Assembly: GCA_910577525.1 (NCBI GenBank)
Contig: CAJTLI010000014.1
Location: forward strand, 1 to 63,202
Length of the DNA stretch: 63,202 nt
Reading direction: 5' to 3'
Source: an uncultured Oscillospiraceae bacterium
GTDB taxonomy: Bacteria; Bacillota; Clostridia; Oscillospirales; Oscillospiraceae
Shown: positions 32,053 through 40,289 of the stretch, one piece after another
Numbering within the stretch: the stretch's first letter is position 1
How the letters are laid out: the number at the start of each line of letters is the position of its first letter
The notes under the pieces: model-generated
Seen by the model: only the letters and a program-made list of their open reading frames with translations
The model's database searches: none
What the model was told of the DNA's origin: nothing
Position numbers and translations under genes: made by a program

Positions 32053-32310
32053 GTTACTTTCTCTCTCGCGAGAGAAAGTAACCAAAGAGCGCGCTTAAGG
32101 GGAATGCCTCCGGATGGAACCGGCCCCAAAGGCGGGCCGCTTCCATAGTCGGCCTCCCCCTTAAGAATCCCCCCATTACGGGGGACGGCCTGTTCGGGAG
32201 GAGGACGCTTACCCTTCCGGCGCCCGCTTCTTTCGACTGGGGTCCCCCTATTAGTGCTGCCGCCCGTGTCTGAACACCGAAAACAAGCGGGGTCCACGGC
32301 CCCGCGCCTG
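32053..32310 (-). repeat. Dispersed structured repeat, copy D (inverted to copy E)
   Basis: Full-length copy on the minus strand: AGGCGCGGGG..GGACCCCGC start, GGCAGCACTAATAGGGGG, CCAGTCGAAAG, GCGCCGGAAGG, CCCCCGTAATGGGGGG hairpin, long stem with CTTAAGGGGGAGG / CCCCTTAAG, GCGCGCTCTTTGG, terminal hairpin 32053-32082 (arms GTTACTTTCTCTC and GAGAGAAAGTAAC). With copy E it encloses the XRE gene and the 94-aa gene. Confidence 0.82.
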
Positions 32311-32356
32311 GGTAAAAGCACCGTCCGGCTTGGAGGAACTGCCCGGGCCCTGCCCG

Positions 32357-32581
32357 TTACTTTGCCTTGGGATAGGGTTTCCTTCTATCGGTAAGTCCTA
32401 ACATATAGTCGGTACTGGTTTCGTAATAGCCCGCCAGCTTAATCAATGCCCAGAGCGGAATATCATATGTTCCCTTTTCGTAACGCCGGTATACCTCTCT
32501 TTTGCAGTCTAGAAAATCTGCAATTTCCTGTTGGGTTTTGTCGTTGTCAATTCGCAGATCTTCAATTCTTTGGAACAACAC
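32357..32581 (-). CDS. XRE-family transcriptional regulator
   Basis: 74 aa, essentially one Cro/C1-type helix-turn-helix: KTQQEIADFLDCKREVYRRYEKGTYDIPLWALIKLAGYYETSTDYMLG. The GTG start at 32581 has GAGGTGA six bases upstream. It is divergent from the 94-aa gene; a palindrome on that gene's promoter (32643-32652) is a plausible operator. Its AT-rich coding sequence contrasts with neighbours mfd and pth and points to transferred DNA. It lies inside the repeat D/E cassette. Confidence 0.85.
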   Translation of the reverse strand: MLFQRIEDLRIDNDKTQQEIADFLDCKREVYRRYEKGTYDIPLWALIKLAGYYETSTDYMLGLTDRRKPYPKAK

Positions 32582-32618
32582 GCAGCATCACCTCACAGAA
32601 GGCAATGCTACTATTTTG

Positions 32619-32652
32619 TTGCATTCCAATTCTGGATATGCTACAATATTGT
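32619..32652 (+). promoter_or_regulatory. Promoter and probable XRE operator of the 94-aa gene
   Basis: TTGCAT (32619-32624), 17 bp, TACAAT (32642-32647). The -10 is part of the palindrome ACAATATTGT (32643-32652), extendable to GCTACAATATTGTGGC with one mismatched pair, so a bound dimer would block polymerase. Confidence 0.65.
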
Positions 32653-32677
32653 GGCAAGCGAAAGGAGGTCATACGCT

Positions 32678-32962
32678 ATGCAGACAAATGAGCGCTGGGA
32701 ATTTATTTACAATCAGATTAATGGAATCAATGAGCCGGACGTATGCGAATGGGTCAAGGACGAGTCGTCGCCGGAGGGGGAAATCGGACCATTAACAGAT
32801 CAAATCTATGAAGCACGGAACCGCATTTGCGATAGGACGGGCCTGAATCCGGACAGCGACCCGGACCTGGAGCTATTGTTCAGTGGGTTTGAGAAACTCA
32901 GCCGGGTATGTGGAAAGCTGATGTATCATTATGGCCGTCAGGACCAGGCGACGAACTTTTGA
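32678..32962 (+). CDS. Hypothetical 94-aa protein of the XRE cassette
   Basis: 94 aa from ATG 32678, with AAAGGAGG nine bases upstream. Soluble, acidic and predicted mostly helical; segments ERWEFIYNQINGINEPDVCEW and LELLFSGFEKLSRVCGKLMYHYG. No family recognised. It resembles in size and form small accessory proteins of Clostridial mobile elements. The divergent XRE repressor is its likely regulator. The stop codon coincides with the inner end of repeat copy E. Confidence 0.6.
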   Translation: MQTNERWEFIYNQINGINEPDVCEWVKDESSPEGEIGPLTDQIYEARNRICDRTGLNPDSDPDLELLFSGFEKLSRVCGKLMYHYGRQDQATNF

Positions 32963-33236
32963 GGCGCGGCCCCGGAGGCGCTGTGGACTGAAATGCCCAG
33001 AGCGTTAGCACAGGAGAAACGCAGGCCCGGTGTGGGCCGGGCCATCGAAGTGAGCCCAATTCGACCCGCTGTAGCCGTATCGACTGCCTGCCTGACACCG
33101 GTAGCCCCCGTAAATGGGGGATTCTTAAGGGGGTGGACGGCCTGAGAGCATAGGCCGCCTTTTGGCCTGTGCGAACCGGCGGCCACCCCCTTAAGCATTC
33201 TCTTTGGGCACTTTCTCTCATGTGAGAGAAAGTGCC
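32962..33236 (+). repeat. Dispersed structured repeat, copy E
   Basis: 5' third diverged (AGGCGCGGCC...GTGGACTG, GCGTTAGCACAGG); the 3' two thirds are well kept: TAGCCCCCGTAAATGGGGG, TTCTTAAGGGGGTGG / CCACCCCCTTAAG long stem, GCATTCTCTTTGG, terminal hairpin 33207-33236 (arms GGCACTTTCTCTC and GAGAGAAAGTGCC). The A-T pair of other copies is C-G here, changed on both arms. Confidence 0.8.
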
Positions 33237-33271
33237 GCCCCGCAGGGCCCACCCCTGCAAGGGGGGAAAAA

Positions 33272-33859
33272 TCAGTTAAAGCGATTCATCGCTATCTGCG
33301 GCCCCTCCCGCAGAAGGCACTCCACCGCGTCGGCGGCACGCTTGACCGCCTCGTCCATCACCTTTTTGTCCTCCCCCTGGAGCCTGCCCAGCACCCAGTC
33401 TGCCATATCGTAGTCCGGGTGGGGCTTGCCCCCCACCCCCACCTTGAGCCGGGGGAACTGGTCGGTGCCCAAGTGCTGGATCACGCTTTTGAGGCCGTTG
33501 TGCCCCCCGGCGGAGCCCCCGGTGCGAATGCGCAGCTTGCCCAGGGGCAGGTCCACGTCGTCGGAGACCACCAGCACGTGGTCAGGGGGGAGCTTATAAA
33601 ACCTTGCCGCCTCGCCCACCGCCTCGCCGGACAGGTTCATGTAGGTGACAGGCTTCATCACCAGCGCCCCCTGGCCGCCCACGGCGGCGGTGTTGGTCAG
33701 CGCCTTGAATTTCAGCCGCTGGATGGGGAAACCGCCCCGCTCCCCCAGCTCGTCCGCCACCAGGAAGCCCACGTTGTGGCGGGTGTCTTCGTATTTTTCT
33801 CCCGGATTGCCCAGGCCCACGATGAGCCAGGACACCGGGAGTTTTTTGGCGAAAAACAT
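33272..33859 (-). CDS. pth: Peptidyl-tRNA hydrolase
   Basis: 195 aa, normal. It frees tRNA from peptidyl-tRNA dropped by ribosomes. LIVGLGNPGEKYEDTRHNVGF (His of TRHNVGF is the catalytic base), MKPVTYMNLSGEAVG, DDVDLPLGKLRIR and GGHNGLKSVIQHLG are all present. A nine-residue N-terminal extension (MFFAKKLPV) precedes the usual start. The gene runs toward mfd but is cut off from it by the D/E cassette. Confidence 0.96.
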   Translation of the reverse strand: MFFAKKLPVSWLIVGLGNPGEKYEDTRHNVGFLVADELGERGGFPIQRLKFKALTNTAAVGGQGALVMKPVTYMNLSGEAVGEAARFYKLPPDHVLVVSDDVDLPLGKLRIRTGGSAGGHNGLKSVIQHLGTDQFPRLKVGVGGKPHPDYDMADWVLGRLQGEDKKVMDEAVKRAADAVECLLREGPQIAMNRFN

Positions 33860-33942
33860 AAAATACCTCCGGACAGAGAACAGCCGCTCCGGAAAGAAGC
33901 GCGGAGCCGTCGTGAGCAGCGCGGATGGAACGGAGCGAAGAT

Positions 33943-33975
33943 AAAATCAAGACCCACGCAGTGGGCCTTGATTTT
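33943..33975 (-). terminator. Terminator of prs
   Basis: Stem AAAATCAAG-CCCAC / GTGGG-CTTGATTTT with a one-base bulge on each side; T-run on both strands. It separates prs from pth. Confidence 0.8.
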
Positions 33976-33991
33976 TATCTGAGCCGGAGTG

Positions 33992-34025
33992 AAGCCGCGC
34001 GTCGCGAACAGGCGTAACGTGACAA
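33992..34025. repeat. 34-bp dispersed repeat, copy 2
   Basis: AAGCCGCGCGTCGCGAACAG then GCGTAACGTGACAA; 30 of 34 bases equal 15181-15214. Confidence 0.6.
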
Positions 34026-34074
34026 TGGCACGCTTCCTGGGAGCGGGGAGTTCTCTCTCTAAATATTGTAAAAT

Positions 34075-35040
34075 TTACGACCACAACTTAGACACGGACC
34101 GCTCCTCATAGATGCGCTCAATGGCCTCGGCGAACAGGTGGGCCACGGACAGGTATTTGATTTTGGGGCAGATTTCGGCGATGTCGTCCCGGGGCTGAAT
34201 GGTGTCCAGAAATACCACCTCGTCCAGGGCGGACTGGTTGATCCGGTCGATGGCGGGGCCGGACAGCACGGCGTGGCTGGCGCAGGCGGTGACGGACTTG
34301 GCGCGGCCCAGCTCCACCAGGGCCTGGGCGGCGTGGCACAGGGAGCCGCCGGTGTCCACCATGTCGTCCAGCAGGATGACGTTTTTATCAGTCACGTCGC
34401 CGATGATGTTCATGACCTCGGAGGAGTTGGCCTTCTGCCGGCGCTTATCCACGATGGCCAGGGGCATATCCAGCTTCTGGGCGAAGGCCCGGGCCCGGGC
34501 CACGCTGCCCACGTCGGGGGAGACGATCATGGTCTCGCTGTGGACGGGGGCGAAGCGGCGGAAGAAGTGGTCCACAAACACCGGGGAACCCATCAGGTTG
34601 TCCACGGGAATGTCGAAAAAGCCCTGGATCTGGTTGGCGTGGAGGTCCATGGTCAGCACCCGGTCCGCCCCGGCACGGGTGATGAGATTGGCCACCAGCT
34701 TGGCGGAGATGGGGTCCCGGGGCTTGGTCTTGCGGTCCTGCCGGGCGTAGCCGAAGTAGGGGATGACGGCGGTGATGCGGCCCGCGCTGGCCCGCTTCAT
34801 GGCGTCGATCATGATGAGCAGCTCCATCAGGTTGTCGTTGACGGGGCGGCTGGTGGACTGGACCACGAATACGTCGGAGCCGCGGACGGTCTCGAAAATG
34901 GACACAAAGTTTTCCCCGTCGGAGAAGGCGCCGGTCTCCGCGTTGCCCAGGGGGATGCTCAGTTCCTTGCAGATGGCTTTGGCCAGAGCCTTGTTGGAGC
35001 TGCCGGAGAAGATCTTCAAATCCTTACCGTGTGAGATCAT
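34075..35040 (-). CDS. prs: Ribose-phosphate pyrophosphokinase (PRPP synthase)
   Basis: 321 aa from ATG 35040 (an ATG at 35049 would have AGAGG only three bases away). It makes PRPP from ribose 5-phosphate and ATP for nucleotides, His and Trp. KIFSGSSNKALAKAI start, RPVNDNLMELLIMIDA, FGYARQDRKTKPRDPISAK, catalytic loop VDKRRQKANSSEV, and the PRPP-binding VILLDDMVDTGGSLCHAA. The DKRR.KAN loop and SISAK match class I, phosphate-activated enzymes. Single gene between an HD-protein gene and the terminator at 33943. Confidence 0.96.
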   Translation of the reverse strand: MISHGKDLKIFSGSSNKALAKAICKELSIPLGNAETGAFSDGENFVSIFETVRGSDVFVVQSTSRPVNDNLMELLIMIDAMKRASAGRITAVIPYFGYARQDRKTKPRDPISAKLVANLITRAGADRVLTMDLHANQIQGFFDIPVDNLMGSPVFVDHFFRRFAPVHSETMIVSPDVGSVARARAFAQKLDMPLAIVDKRRQKANSSEVMNIIGDVTDKNVILLDDMVDTGGSLCHAAQALVELGRAKSVTACASHAVLSGPAIDRINQSALDEVVFLDTIQPRDDIAEICPKIKYLSVAHLFAEAIERIYEERSVSKLWS

Positions 35041-35246
35041 GCTTCCCATCTTCCTCTCTTAAATAAATCGTAATCATACCTATTCAAACTTCCGGCCCGC
35101 GCCAGAAAAGGATTACCCGAGAAATATTATATCAGAAACGAAGCTTTTTTGAAGGGATTTTTCGCAGTTCTGAAAAATTGTCACATTTTCACGAAAGAAG
35201 GGGAGGAAAATGGAAAAAAAGCGGTGAAACTGTCGAGACGCGGCCC

Positions 35247-35744
35247 TCAGCCCAGGGCGGGGGCGGGCAGCCAGCGCTGAACGCGCCGGGTCTGGTAGAT
35301 GTGGACCACCTCCAGCGTGGCGCAGATTTTGTCCGCCAGGTTCACCGCCAGGGCCTCCCGGCACCGGGGCAGGTGGACCGCCAGGGGGAACATGTGGGAC
35401 ACGATGGCGTTTTTCTCCTTGTCGGACAGGTCCGGGCACAGGGCGGAGGCGTTGCGCAGGGCGAACTCCGGGTGGTCCAGGCACTGGTTGCCGGGGTGGG
35501 CGGAGCCGTCGGCGGGGTCGTACAGGTACAGGTCGTGGAGCAGACCCGCCCGGGCGGCGGCCCGGTAGTCCCAGCCGAATTTTCGGGCCAGCCGGAAGGC
35601 CATGTAGGACACAAACAGGGAGTGCTGATAGCAGGTGATGGAAAAATGATGCCGCCACTGTTTCATGGAGCCCACCTCCCGGGTCTCCAGCAGAGGGCCA
35701 ACGCACTCCAGAAAGGCGGCGGCGTTCAAATCGTGTTTGGACAT
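35247..35744 (-). CDS. HD-domain phosphohydrolase
   Basis: 165 aa. Metal-binding HD pattern: His at QHSLFVSYMAF, HD in LLHDLYLYD, and a late Asp in NLADKICATLEV. YQHSLFVSYMAFRLARKFGWD fits the HDIG/YqeK-like nucleotide phosphohydrolases. Substrate unknown. It is 197 bp upstream of prs on the same strand; no shared promoter could be assigned. Confidence 0.8.
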   Translation of the reverse strand: MSKHDLNAAAFLECVGPLLETREVGSMKQWRHHFSITCYQHSLFVSYMAFRLARKFGWDYRAAARAGLLHDLYLYDPADGSAHPGNQCLDHPEFALRNASALCPDLSDKEKNAIVSHMFPLAVHLPRCREALAVNLADKICATLEVVHIYQTRRVQRWLPAPALG

Positions 35745-35913
35745 AGGAAAAGACCCCTTTCTTAAATTAGGTGCTGAAACGAGTCGAAAGTGGATATTTT
35801 TGGCACAATAGCGCCCCTTATAGGGCGGTACAAAAACATTATAGCAGGTATAAACTCCGTTGTCAGCAGTCTTTTCAAAAAATTAAATGGAATTTTTGAA
35901 AGATTTTCACTGC

Positions 35914-35942
35914 TTGACAGGGCGGCGGCGCCGTGGTATGAT
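35914..35942 (+). promoter_or_regulatory. Sigma-A promoter of the GntR/ABC operon
   Basis: TTGACA (35914-35919), 17 bp, TATGAT (35937-35942). Downstream lies AT-rich ACTAATACATATAATAC, a plausible YtrA-type operator. Confidence 0.8.
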
Positions 35943-35998
35943 AACTGTACTAATACATATAATACAATCAGCACACTGATTTGAAAGGAGGCGGGGCC

Positions 35999-36385
35999 AT
36001 GCTCAGCCTGAATTACCGGGACAGCCGCCCCATCTACGAGCAGGTCCGGGACGGTCTGCGCCGTCTCATCATCACGGGGGCCATCCCGCCGGGGGATAAG
36101 CTGCCCTCCGTCCGGGCCATGGCGGGCCAGCTGGCCATCAACCCCAACACCATCCAGCGGGCCTACGAGTCCCTGGAGCAGGAGGGCTACGCCTACTCTG
36201 TCCCCGGCAAGGGCAGCTTTGCCGCCCTGCCCCAGGACGTCACCGACAAGCGCCGGGAGGAGCTGCTGGCCAAGCTGGACGCCATCGTCCAGGAGCTGGT
36301 GTACCTGGGGCTCACCCCGGCTGAGATCGGGGTCAGGTGCGCGGCTTTTGGAGAGGCGCAGCGTGACAAGGAGGGATTAACATGA
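35999..36385 (+). CDS. GntR-family (YtrA-type) repressor
   Basis: 128 aa from ATG 35999 (AAAGGAGG upstream). Winged helix: PIYEQVRDGLRRLIITGAIPPGDKLPSVRAMAGQLAINPNTIQRAYESLEQEGY, then a short dimerisation tail, the layout of the YtrA subfamily, which controls ABC transporters answering to cell-envelope stress or antibiotics. Its stop overlaps the ATP-binding gene (ATGA). It very probably represses its own operon. Confidence 0.93.
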   Translation: MLSLNYRDSRPIYEQVRDGLRRLIITGAIPPGDKLPSVRAMAGQLAINPNTIQRAYESLEQEGYAYSVPGKGSFAALPQDVTDKRREELLAKLDAIVQELVYLGLTPAEIGVRCAAFGEAQRDKEGLT

Positions 36386-37284
36386 TTGAAGTGAAAAACG
36401 TGGTCAAGAGCTTTGACGGCTTTCACGCCCTGGACGGGCTGACCATGACGGTGCCCCGGGGGGCCATCTATGGGCTGGTGGGCCCCAACGGGGCGGGCAA
36501 GTCCACCATCCTGCGCCACCTGACGGGGGCTTACCGCCAGGATTCCGGGGAAATTCTGCTGGAGGGCGCGCCCATCTACGAGAACCCGGCGGTGAAAACC
36601 CGCATAGCCGGCATACCCGACGAGCTGTACTATTTTACGTCCGCCTCCACCCGGGATATGATGAGGTTCTACCGGGGGATTTACCCCGCCTTCGACCCGG
36701 ACCGCTACGCCAAGCTGAAGGAGGCCTTCCCCGCCGTGGACGAGAAGCGGCCCATCCGCCGCCTGTCCAAGGGGATGCAGAAGCAGTCGGCGTTCTGGCT
36801 GGCCCTGAGCTGCAAGCCCGACTACCTGCTCTTAGACGAGCCGGTGGACGGCCTGGACCCCGTCATGCGCCGCCAGGTCTGGTCCCTGCTCATGGGGGAC
36901 GTGGCCGAGCGGGGCACCACGGTGCTGGTGTCCTCCCACAATTTACGGGAATTGGAGGACGTGTGTGACCACGTGGGGCTGCTCAGCCACGGCAGGGTGG
37001 CCCTGGAGCGGTCCCTGTCCGACCTCCAGGGGGGCACGGTGAAGCTCCAGATCGCCTTCCGGGAGGAGACGCCCCCGGAGCTGCCCGCCGGAATTCAGGT
37101 GGTGCACACCGACCGGGTGGGCCGGGTGTACACCTACATCGTCCGGGGGACGGCGGAGGAGACCGAGGCCCGGTTCGAGCCGCTGAACCCGCTGTTTATG
37201 GAGGCCCTGCCCCTGACCCTGGAGGAGATCTTTATCTATGAAATGGGAGGTGAGGACTATGCGGTCCGGGACATCGCTCTTTAA
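36382..37284 (+). CDS. ABC transporter ATP-binding protein
   Basis: 300 aa. Walker A GPNGAGKST, signature RLSKGMQKQ (for LSGGQ), Walker B YLLLDEPVDGLD and the switch His in SSHN. The C-terminal 80 residues (from about 215) form the extra domain seen in YtrB/BcrA-like subunits. First structural gene after the GntR repressor; overlaps the permease gene by 26 bases. Together they would make an exporter or sensor of envelope-active compounds. Confidence 0.93.
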   Translation: MIEVKNVVKSFDGFHALDGLTMTVPRGAIYGLVGPNGAGKSTILRHLTGAYRQDSGEILLEGAPIYENPAVKTRIAGIPDELYYFTSASTRDMMRFYRGIYPAFDPDRYAKLKEAFPAVDEKRPIRRLSKGMQKQSAFWLALSCKPDYLLLDEPVDGLDPVMRRQVWSLLMGDVAERGTTVLVSSHNLRELEDVCDHVGLLSHGRVALERSLSDLQGGTVKLQIAFREETPPELPAGIQVVHTDRVGRVYTYIVRGTAEETEARFEPLNPLFMEALPLTLEEIFIYEMGGEDYAVRDIAL

Positions 37285-39205
37285 TGGGCCCGTGTTCAAG
37301 AAAACGGTCCTGCGGTACTGGCCGGTGTGGGGGGCCTACTCCGTCATCTGGCTGGTGGCCCTGCCCCTCCAGGGGCTGATGATGCTCCAATTGGACGCAC
37401 AGAACCGGGGGACCGCCTATTTCAGCGGCTATGTGGAGAACTTCGCCCAGTACACCGTGCCCGACCTGAGGATGCTGTCCCTGGTGCTGGCGGTGGTGTT
37501 CGGCGTGCTGTGCGCCATGGCGGTGTGCAGCCACCTCTACAACCCCCGGTCCGCCAACTTCTTCGGGGGCCTGCCCGTACGGCGGGAGGGGCTGTTTGTC
37601 ACCCACTATCTGGCGGGGCTGGCCTTTCTCATTGTGCCCAACGCGGTGATTTTCCTGCTGGTGCTGCTCATTGAGGCCGTGGGCGGGGCGGTATTCCTGC
37701 CGGGGCTGGGGTTCTGGCTGGCCGTCACCTGCGGGGAGTGCTTCTTCTTCTACACGATGGCGGTGTTCTGCGGCATGTTCACCGGCCACATCCTGGCCCT
37801 GCCCGCCTTCTACGGCATCTTCAATATCCTGGCCTCCGGGGTGTATACCCTGGTGGAGGTGGTGGTCCGGCGGTTCTACTACGGCTTCACCGGCTTCAGC
37901 GGCTGGATGGACGAGGCGGTGAAGTGGCTCACCCCAATCGGGAATCTGGGGAGCTGGAGCATCGAGTTCTGGGTGACGGAAAACGGCTATGTGATTCACG
38001 GCCTGGACATGGTGGCGGTTTACGCGGCGGCGGCGCTGGCGCTGGCCGGGGGGGCCTTCCTGCTCTACCGGGCCCGGCGGCTGGAGACCGCCGGGGACGT
38101 GGTGTCCGTGCGGCCCATGCGCCCGGTGTTCCAATACGGCGTGGCCTTCTGCGCCGGGCTGGTCTTCGGCATAGGAACCGCCGCCATTCTGGGGGGCGGG
38201 GAGCTCACCCTGATGGCGTCCATTCTGGTGTGGGCGGTCATCGGCTGCTTCGCCGCCCGGATGATGCTGGAAAAGTCCTTCCGGGTGCTGCGCTACTGGA
38301 AGGGGGCGGCGGCGTCCGCCGGGGTGTTCGTTCTGCTGTTCCTGGTGGTGGGCTTCGACCTCACCGGCTTTGAGACCCGGGTGCCCGCCGCCGGTGAGGT
38401 GGAGTCCGTGGAGATAAACGGGTTCCGGCTGGTCCACCTGTACGACGGCGGGGACTACTTTAACGCCTATGAAAACAGTGAGGAAATTGTGAATTATACC
38501 ATCCTGCTCCATCAGGCGGCGGTGGACCAGCGGGACGACCGTCCGAACGAATGGAATTTGGCAAACACCACCCTGAGCGTGACCTACCACCTGAAAAACG
38601 GCGGCGAGCTGTCCCGGTATTATGATAATATCTGGGTGGACCCCAGCCAGGCGGACCAGGAGGGAACCGCGGCCTGGGCCATCCAGCGGATCTACGACGA
38701 CCGGGACCTGTACTGGGCGGGCTACGGCTTCGAGCGGGCCGAGAGGCTGCTCGGCGGAGAGAACGGCCGCGTTCTGGAGGCCGTGTATGAGGCGTATGAG
38801 GACGATGGGGAGACCCAGACCCGCTACTACGGCGGAACGGAGGCCCGAGCGCTGTACGAGGCGGTGAAGGAGGACTTCCAGGCGGGCCGCATCGGCGTGC
38901 GCCGGGTGGAGGACTGGAACAGAAACGCCTTTGAGCGGCGGAACCTGACCGTCTCGTTTGCCGGGGGAGAGAACGACACATGCAGCATTGAGATCCGGGT
39001 GCAGGACACCGCGTCCTCCACCCTGGCGGCGCTGGAGCGGCTGGAGCGGGAGGGCGCGGGGCAGGACTATGGGACCTGGACCTACGCCGAGGGGGACCTC
39101 CCCCCGGGCATGGAGCATGTCGACGGGCCGGAGGTGCTGGAGGACGGCACGGTGGTGGCCTACCCCACCGTGTCCGCCGAACCCACAGCGGAGCCCGTCT
39201 CCTGA
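37259..39205 (+). CDS. ABC-2-type permease with large extracytoplasmic domain
   Basis: 648 aa from ATG 37259 (GGAGGTGAGG upstream). Residues 1-350 hold about seven to eight membrane segments, with the ABC-2 mark LYNPRSANFFGGLPVRREGLFVTHYLAG at about 95-120. After a last segment (about 344-362, SAGVFVLLFLVVGFDL) comes a 285-residue soluble domain with no family I recognise (YENSEEIVNYTILLHQ...), probably outside the cell. Only one permease is present, so the transporter is likely a homodimer with the ATPase at 36382. The long sensor-like domain suggests detection of a ligand at the surface. Confidence 0.88.
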   Translation: MRSGTSLFNGPVFKKTVLRYWPVWGAYSVIWLVALPLQGLMMLQLDAQNRGTAYFSGYVENFAQYTVPDLRMLSLVLAVVFGVLCAMAVCSHLYNPRSANFFGGLPVRREGLFVTHYLAGLAFLIVPNAVIFLLVLLIEAVGGAVFLPGLGFWLAVTCGECFFFYTMAVFCGMFTGHILALPAFYGIFNILASGVYTLVEVVVRRFYYGFTGFSGWMDEAVKWLTPIGNLGSWSIEFWVTENGYVIHGLDMVAVYAAAALALAGGAFLLYRARRLETAGDVVSVRPMRPVFQYGVAFCAGLVFGIGTAAILGGGELTLMASILVWAVIGCFAARMMLEKSFRVLRYWKGAAASAGVFVLLFLVVGFDLTGFETRVPAAGEVESVEINGFRLVHLYDGGDYFNAYENSEEIVNYTILLHQAAVDQRDDRPNEWNLANTTLSVTYHLKNGGELSRYYDNIWVDPSQADQEGTAAWAIQRIYDDRDLYWAGYGFERAERLLGGENGRVLEAVYEAYEDDGETQTRYYGGTEARALYEAVKEDFQAGRIGVRRVEDWNRNAFERRNLTVSFAGGENDTCSIEIRVQDTASSTLAALERLEREGAGQDYGTWTYAEGDLPPGMEHVDGPEVLEDGTVVAYPTVSAEPTAEPVS

Positions 39206-39247
39206 ACGACCGAGATCCGGCGCTCTGGGGCGGCGGTGAAAACCTCC

Positions 39248-39276
39248 TTGTTTTTCCCCTGTGCCTGTGTTATCAT
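39248..39276 (+). promoter_or_regulatory. Sigma-A promoter of the 48-aa gene
   Basis: TTGTTT (39248-39253), 17 bp, TATCAT (39271-39276), 24 bases before the start codon. Confidence 0.7.
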
Positions 39277-39299
39277 GGGGACAGAAAGGGGTGCTTTCT

Positions 39300-39446
39300 A
39301 TGGGCATGACGGATAAACAGTTCCAGAGCTGGGTGCGCTTCCTGCTGGGCGCGCTCAAAGACATGGACAAGGAGACTGATCCGGAAAAGAAAGCGTCCAA
39401 ACTGTCCGAGATCATGGAGAACCTGCAAAAGACATTGGAGGACTGA
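39300..39446 (+). CDS. Small conserved-looking protein, 48 aa
   Basis: 48 aa (MGMTDKQFQSWVRFLL... KLSEIMENLQKTLED). Predicted as two helices joined by a charged turn. AAAGGGG precedes the ATG, a promoter lies 24 bases upstream and a strong terminator follows, so it is a complete single-gene unit. Short proteins with this MTDKQFxxxxxxLL pattern recur in Clostridia; function unknown. Confidence 0.75.
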   Translation: MGMTDKQFQSWVRFLLGALKDMDKETDPEKKASKLSEIMENLQKTLED

Positions 39447-39451
39447 CCAGG

Positions 39452-39480
39452 CGCCGGGGTTGCCCCCGGCGTCTTTTTTT
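39452..39480 (+). terminator. Terminator of the 48-aa gene
   Basis: Stem CGCCGGGG / CCCCGGCG with a four-base loop followed by TCTTTTTTT. Confidence 0.88.
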
Positions 39481-39609
39481 GCTATAATGGGGACACACAA
39501 AAATGATCCGGCAAAGGAAACCCTAGAAGGGGATTAAAAGCTTCTTTTTGCCCCGCTTTTTCTCTCCAAAGAAAAAGCGGGCCGCCGGAGGCAACAAGGA
39601 GGTCACGCT

Positions 39610-40191
39610 ATGCCTGGAAAAGAGGAGTTCATCCAAATCTATCAGGAGCACATCCGCCGGGAGGGCTCGGAGGAGCTGCTGGACTACCTGCAAAACAAGA
39701 GCGACTTTTTCACCGCCCCCGCCTCCGCCCGCTACCATGGGGCCTACGCCGGGGGCCTGTGCGACCACAGCGTCAACGTGTTCCGCTGTCTGGAGGCGTA
39801 CCTGGCCCGGGACCGGGTGAAGGAGGTCTACGGCCTGGACTACCCCATGGAGTCTGTGGCCATCGCCGCCCTGCTCCATGACCTGTGCAAGATCGGGTGC
39901 TACAAGGCGGGCACCCGGAACGTGAAGGACGACGCCACCGGAAAATGGGAGAAAGTGCCCACCTTCTTCTATGAGGATAAGCTGCCCTACGGCCACGGGG
40001 AGAAAAGCGTGTACATCATCTCCGGCTTCATGCGCCTCACCCGGGAGGAGGCCATGGCCATCCGCTGGCACATGGGCTTTTCCGGCGTGGAGGACAGCCG
40101 TATGGTGGGTCAGGCGCTGATGCAGTACCCCCTGGCCTTCGCCCTGGCCACCGCCGACATGGAGGCGTCCTATTTTCTGGAGGGGAAATAA
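39610..40191 (+). CDS. HD-domain hydrolase (HD superfamily)
   Basis: 193 aa. HD pattern: first His in GLCDHSVNVFRCL, HD in ALLHDLCKIGCYK, then HGEKSVYIISGFMRLT, RWHMGFS and a late Asp in ATADMEASY. This matches the 3'-5' exoribonuclease YhaM-like HD domain without its OB-fold; related stand-alone proteins are annotated only as HD hydrolases. A TATAAT-like element precedes it at about 39483 and a terminator follows. Confidence 0.85.
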   Translation: MPGKEEFIQIYQEHIRREGSEELLDYLQNKSDFFTAPASARYHGAYAGGLCDHSVNVFRCLEAYLARDRVKEVYGLDYPMESVAIAALLHDLCKIGCYKAGTRNVKDDATGKWEKVPTFFYEDKLPYGHGEKSVYIISGFMRLTREEAMAIRWHMGFSGVEDSRMVGQALMQYPLAFALATADMEASYFLEGK

Positions 40192-40192
40192 G

Positions 40193-40228
40193 AAAGGTCC
40201 CTCCCCGCGCTGCGGGGAGGGACCTTTT
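40193..40228 (+). terminator. Terminator of the HD hydrolase gene
   Basis: Perfect 16-bp stem AAAGGTCCCTCCCCGC / complement, three-base loop, ending in TTTT. Confidence 0.9.
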
Positions 40229-40289
40229 ACATGACTGCGTTCCGATTGGACGCGCCGCCGGCCGCTTTCACTGCGCGCCTACCACCGCG

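Noticed and set aside
31951..32085. Longer N-terminus of Mfd reaching into repeat copy D
   Set aside because: The extension translates the repeat hairpin and lacks a ribosome site; ATG 31950 has GAGG at a good distance.
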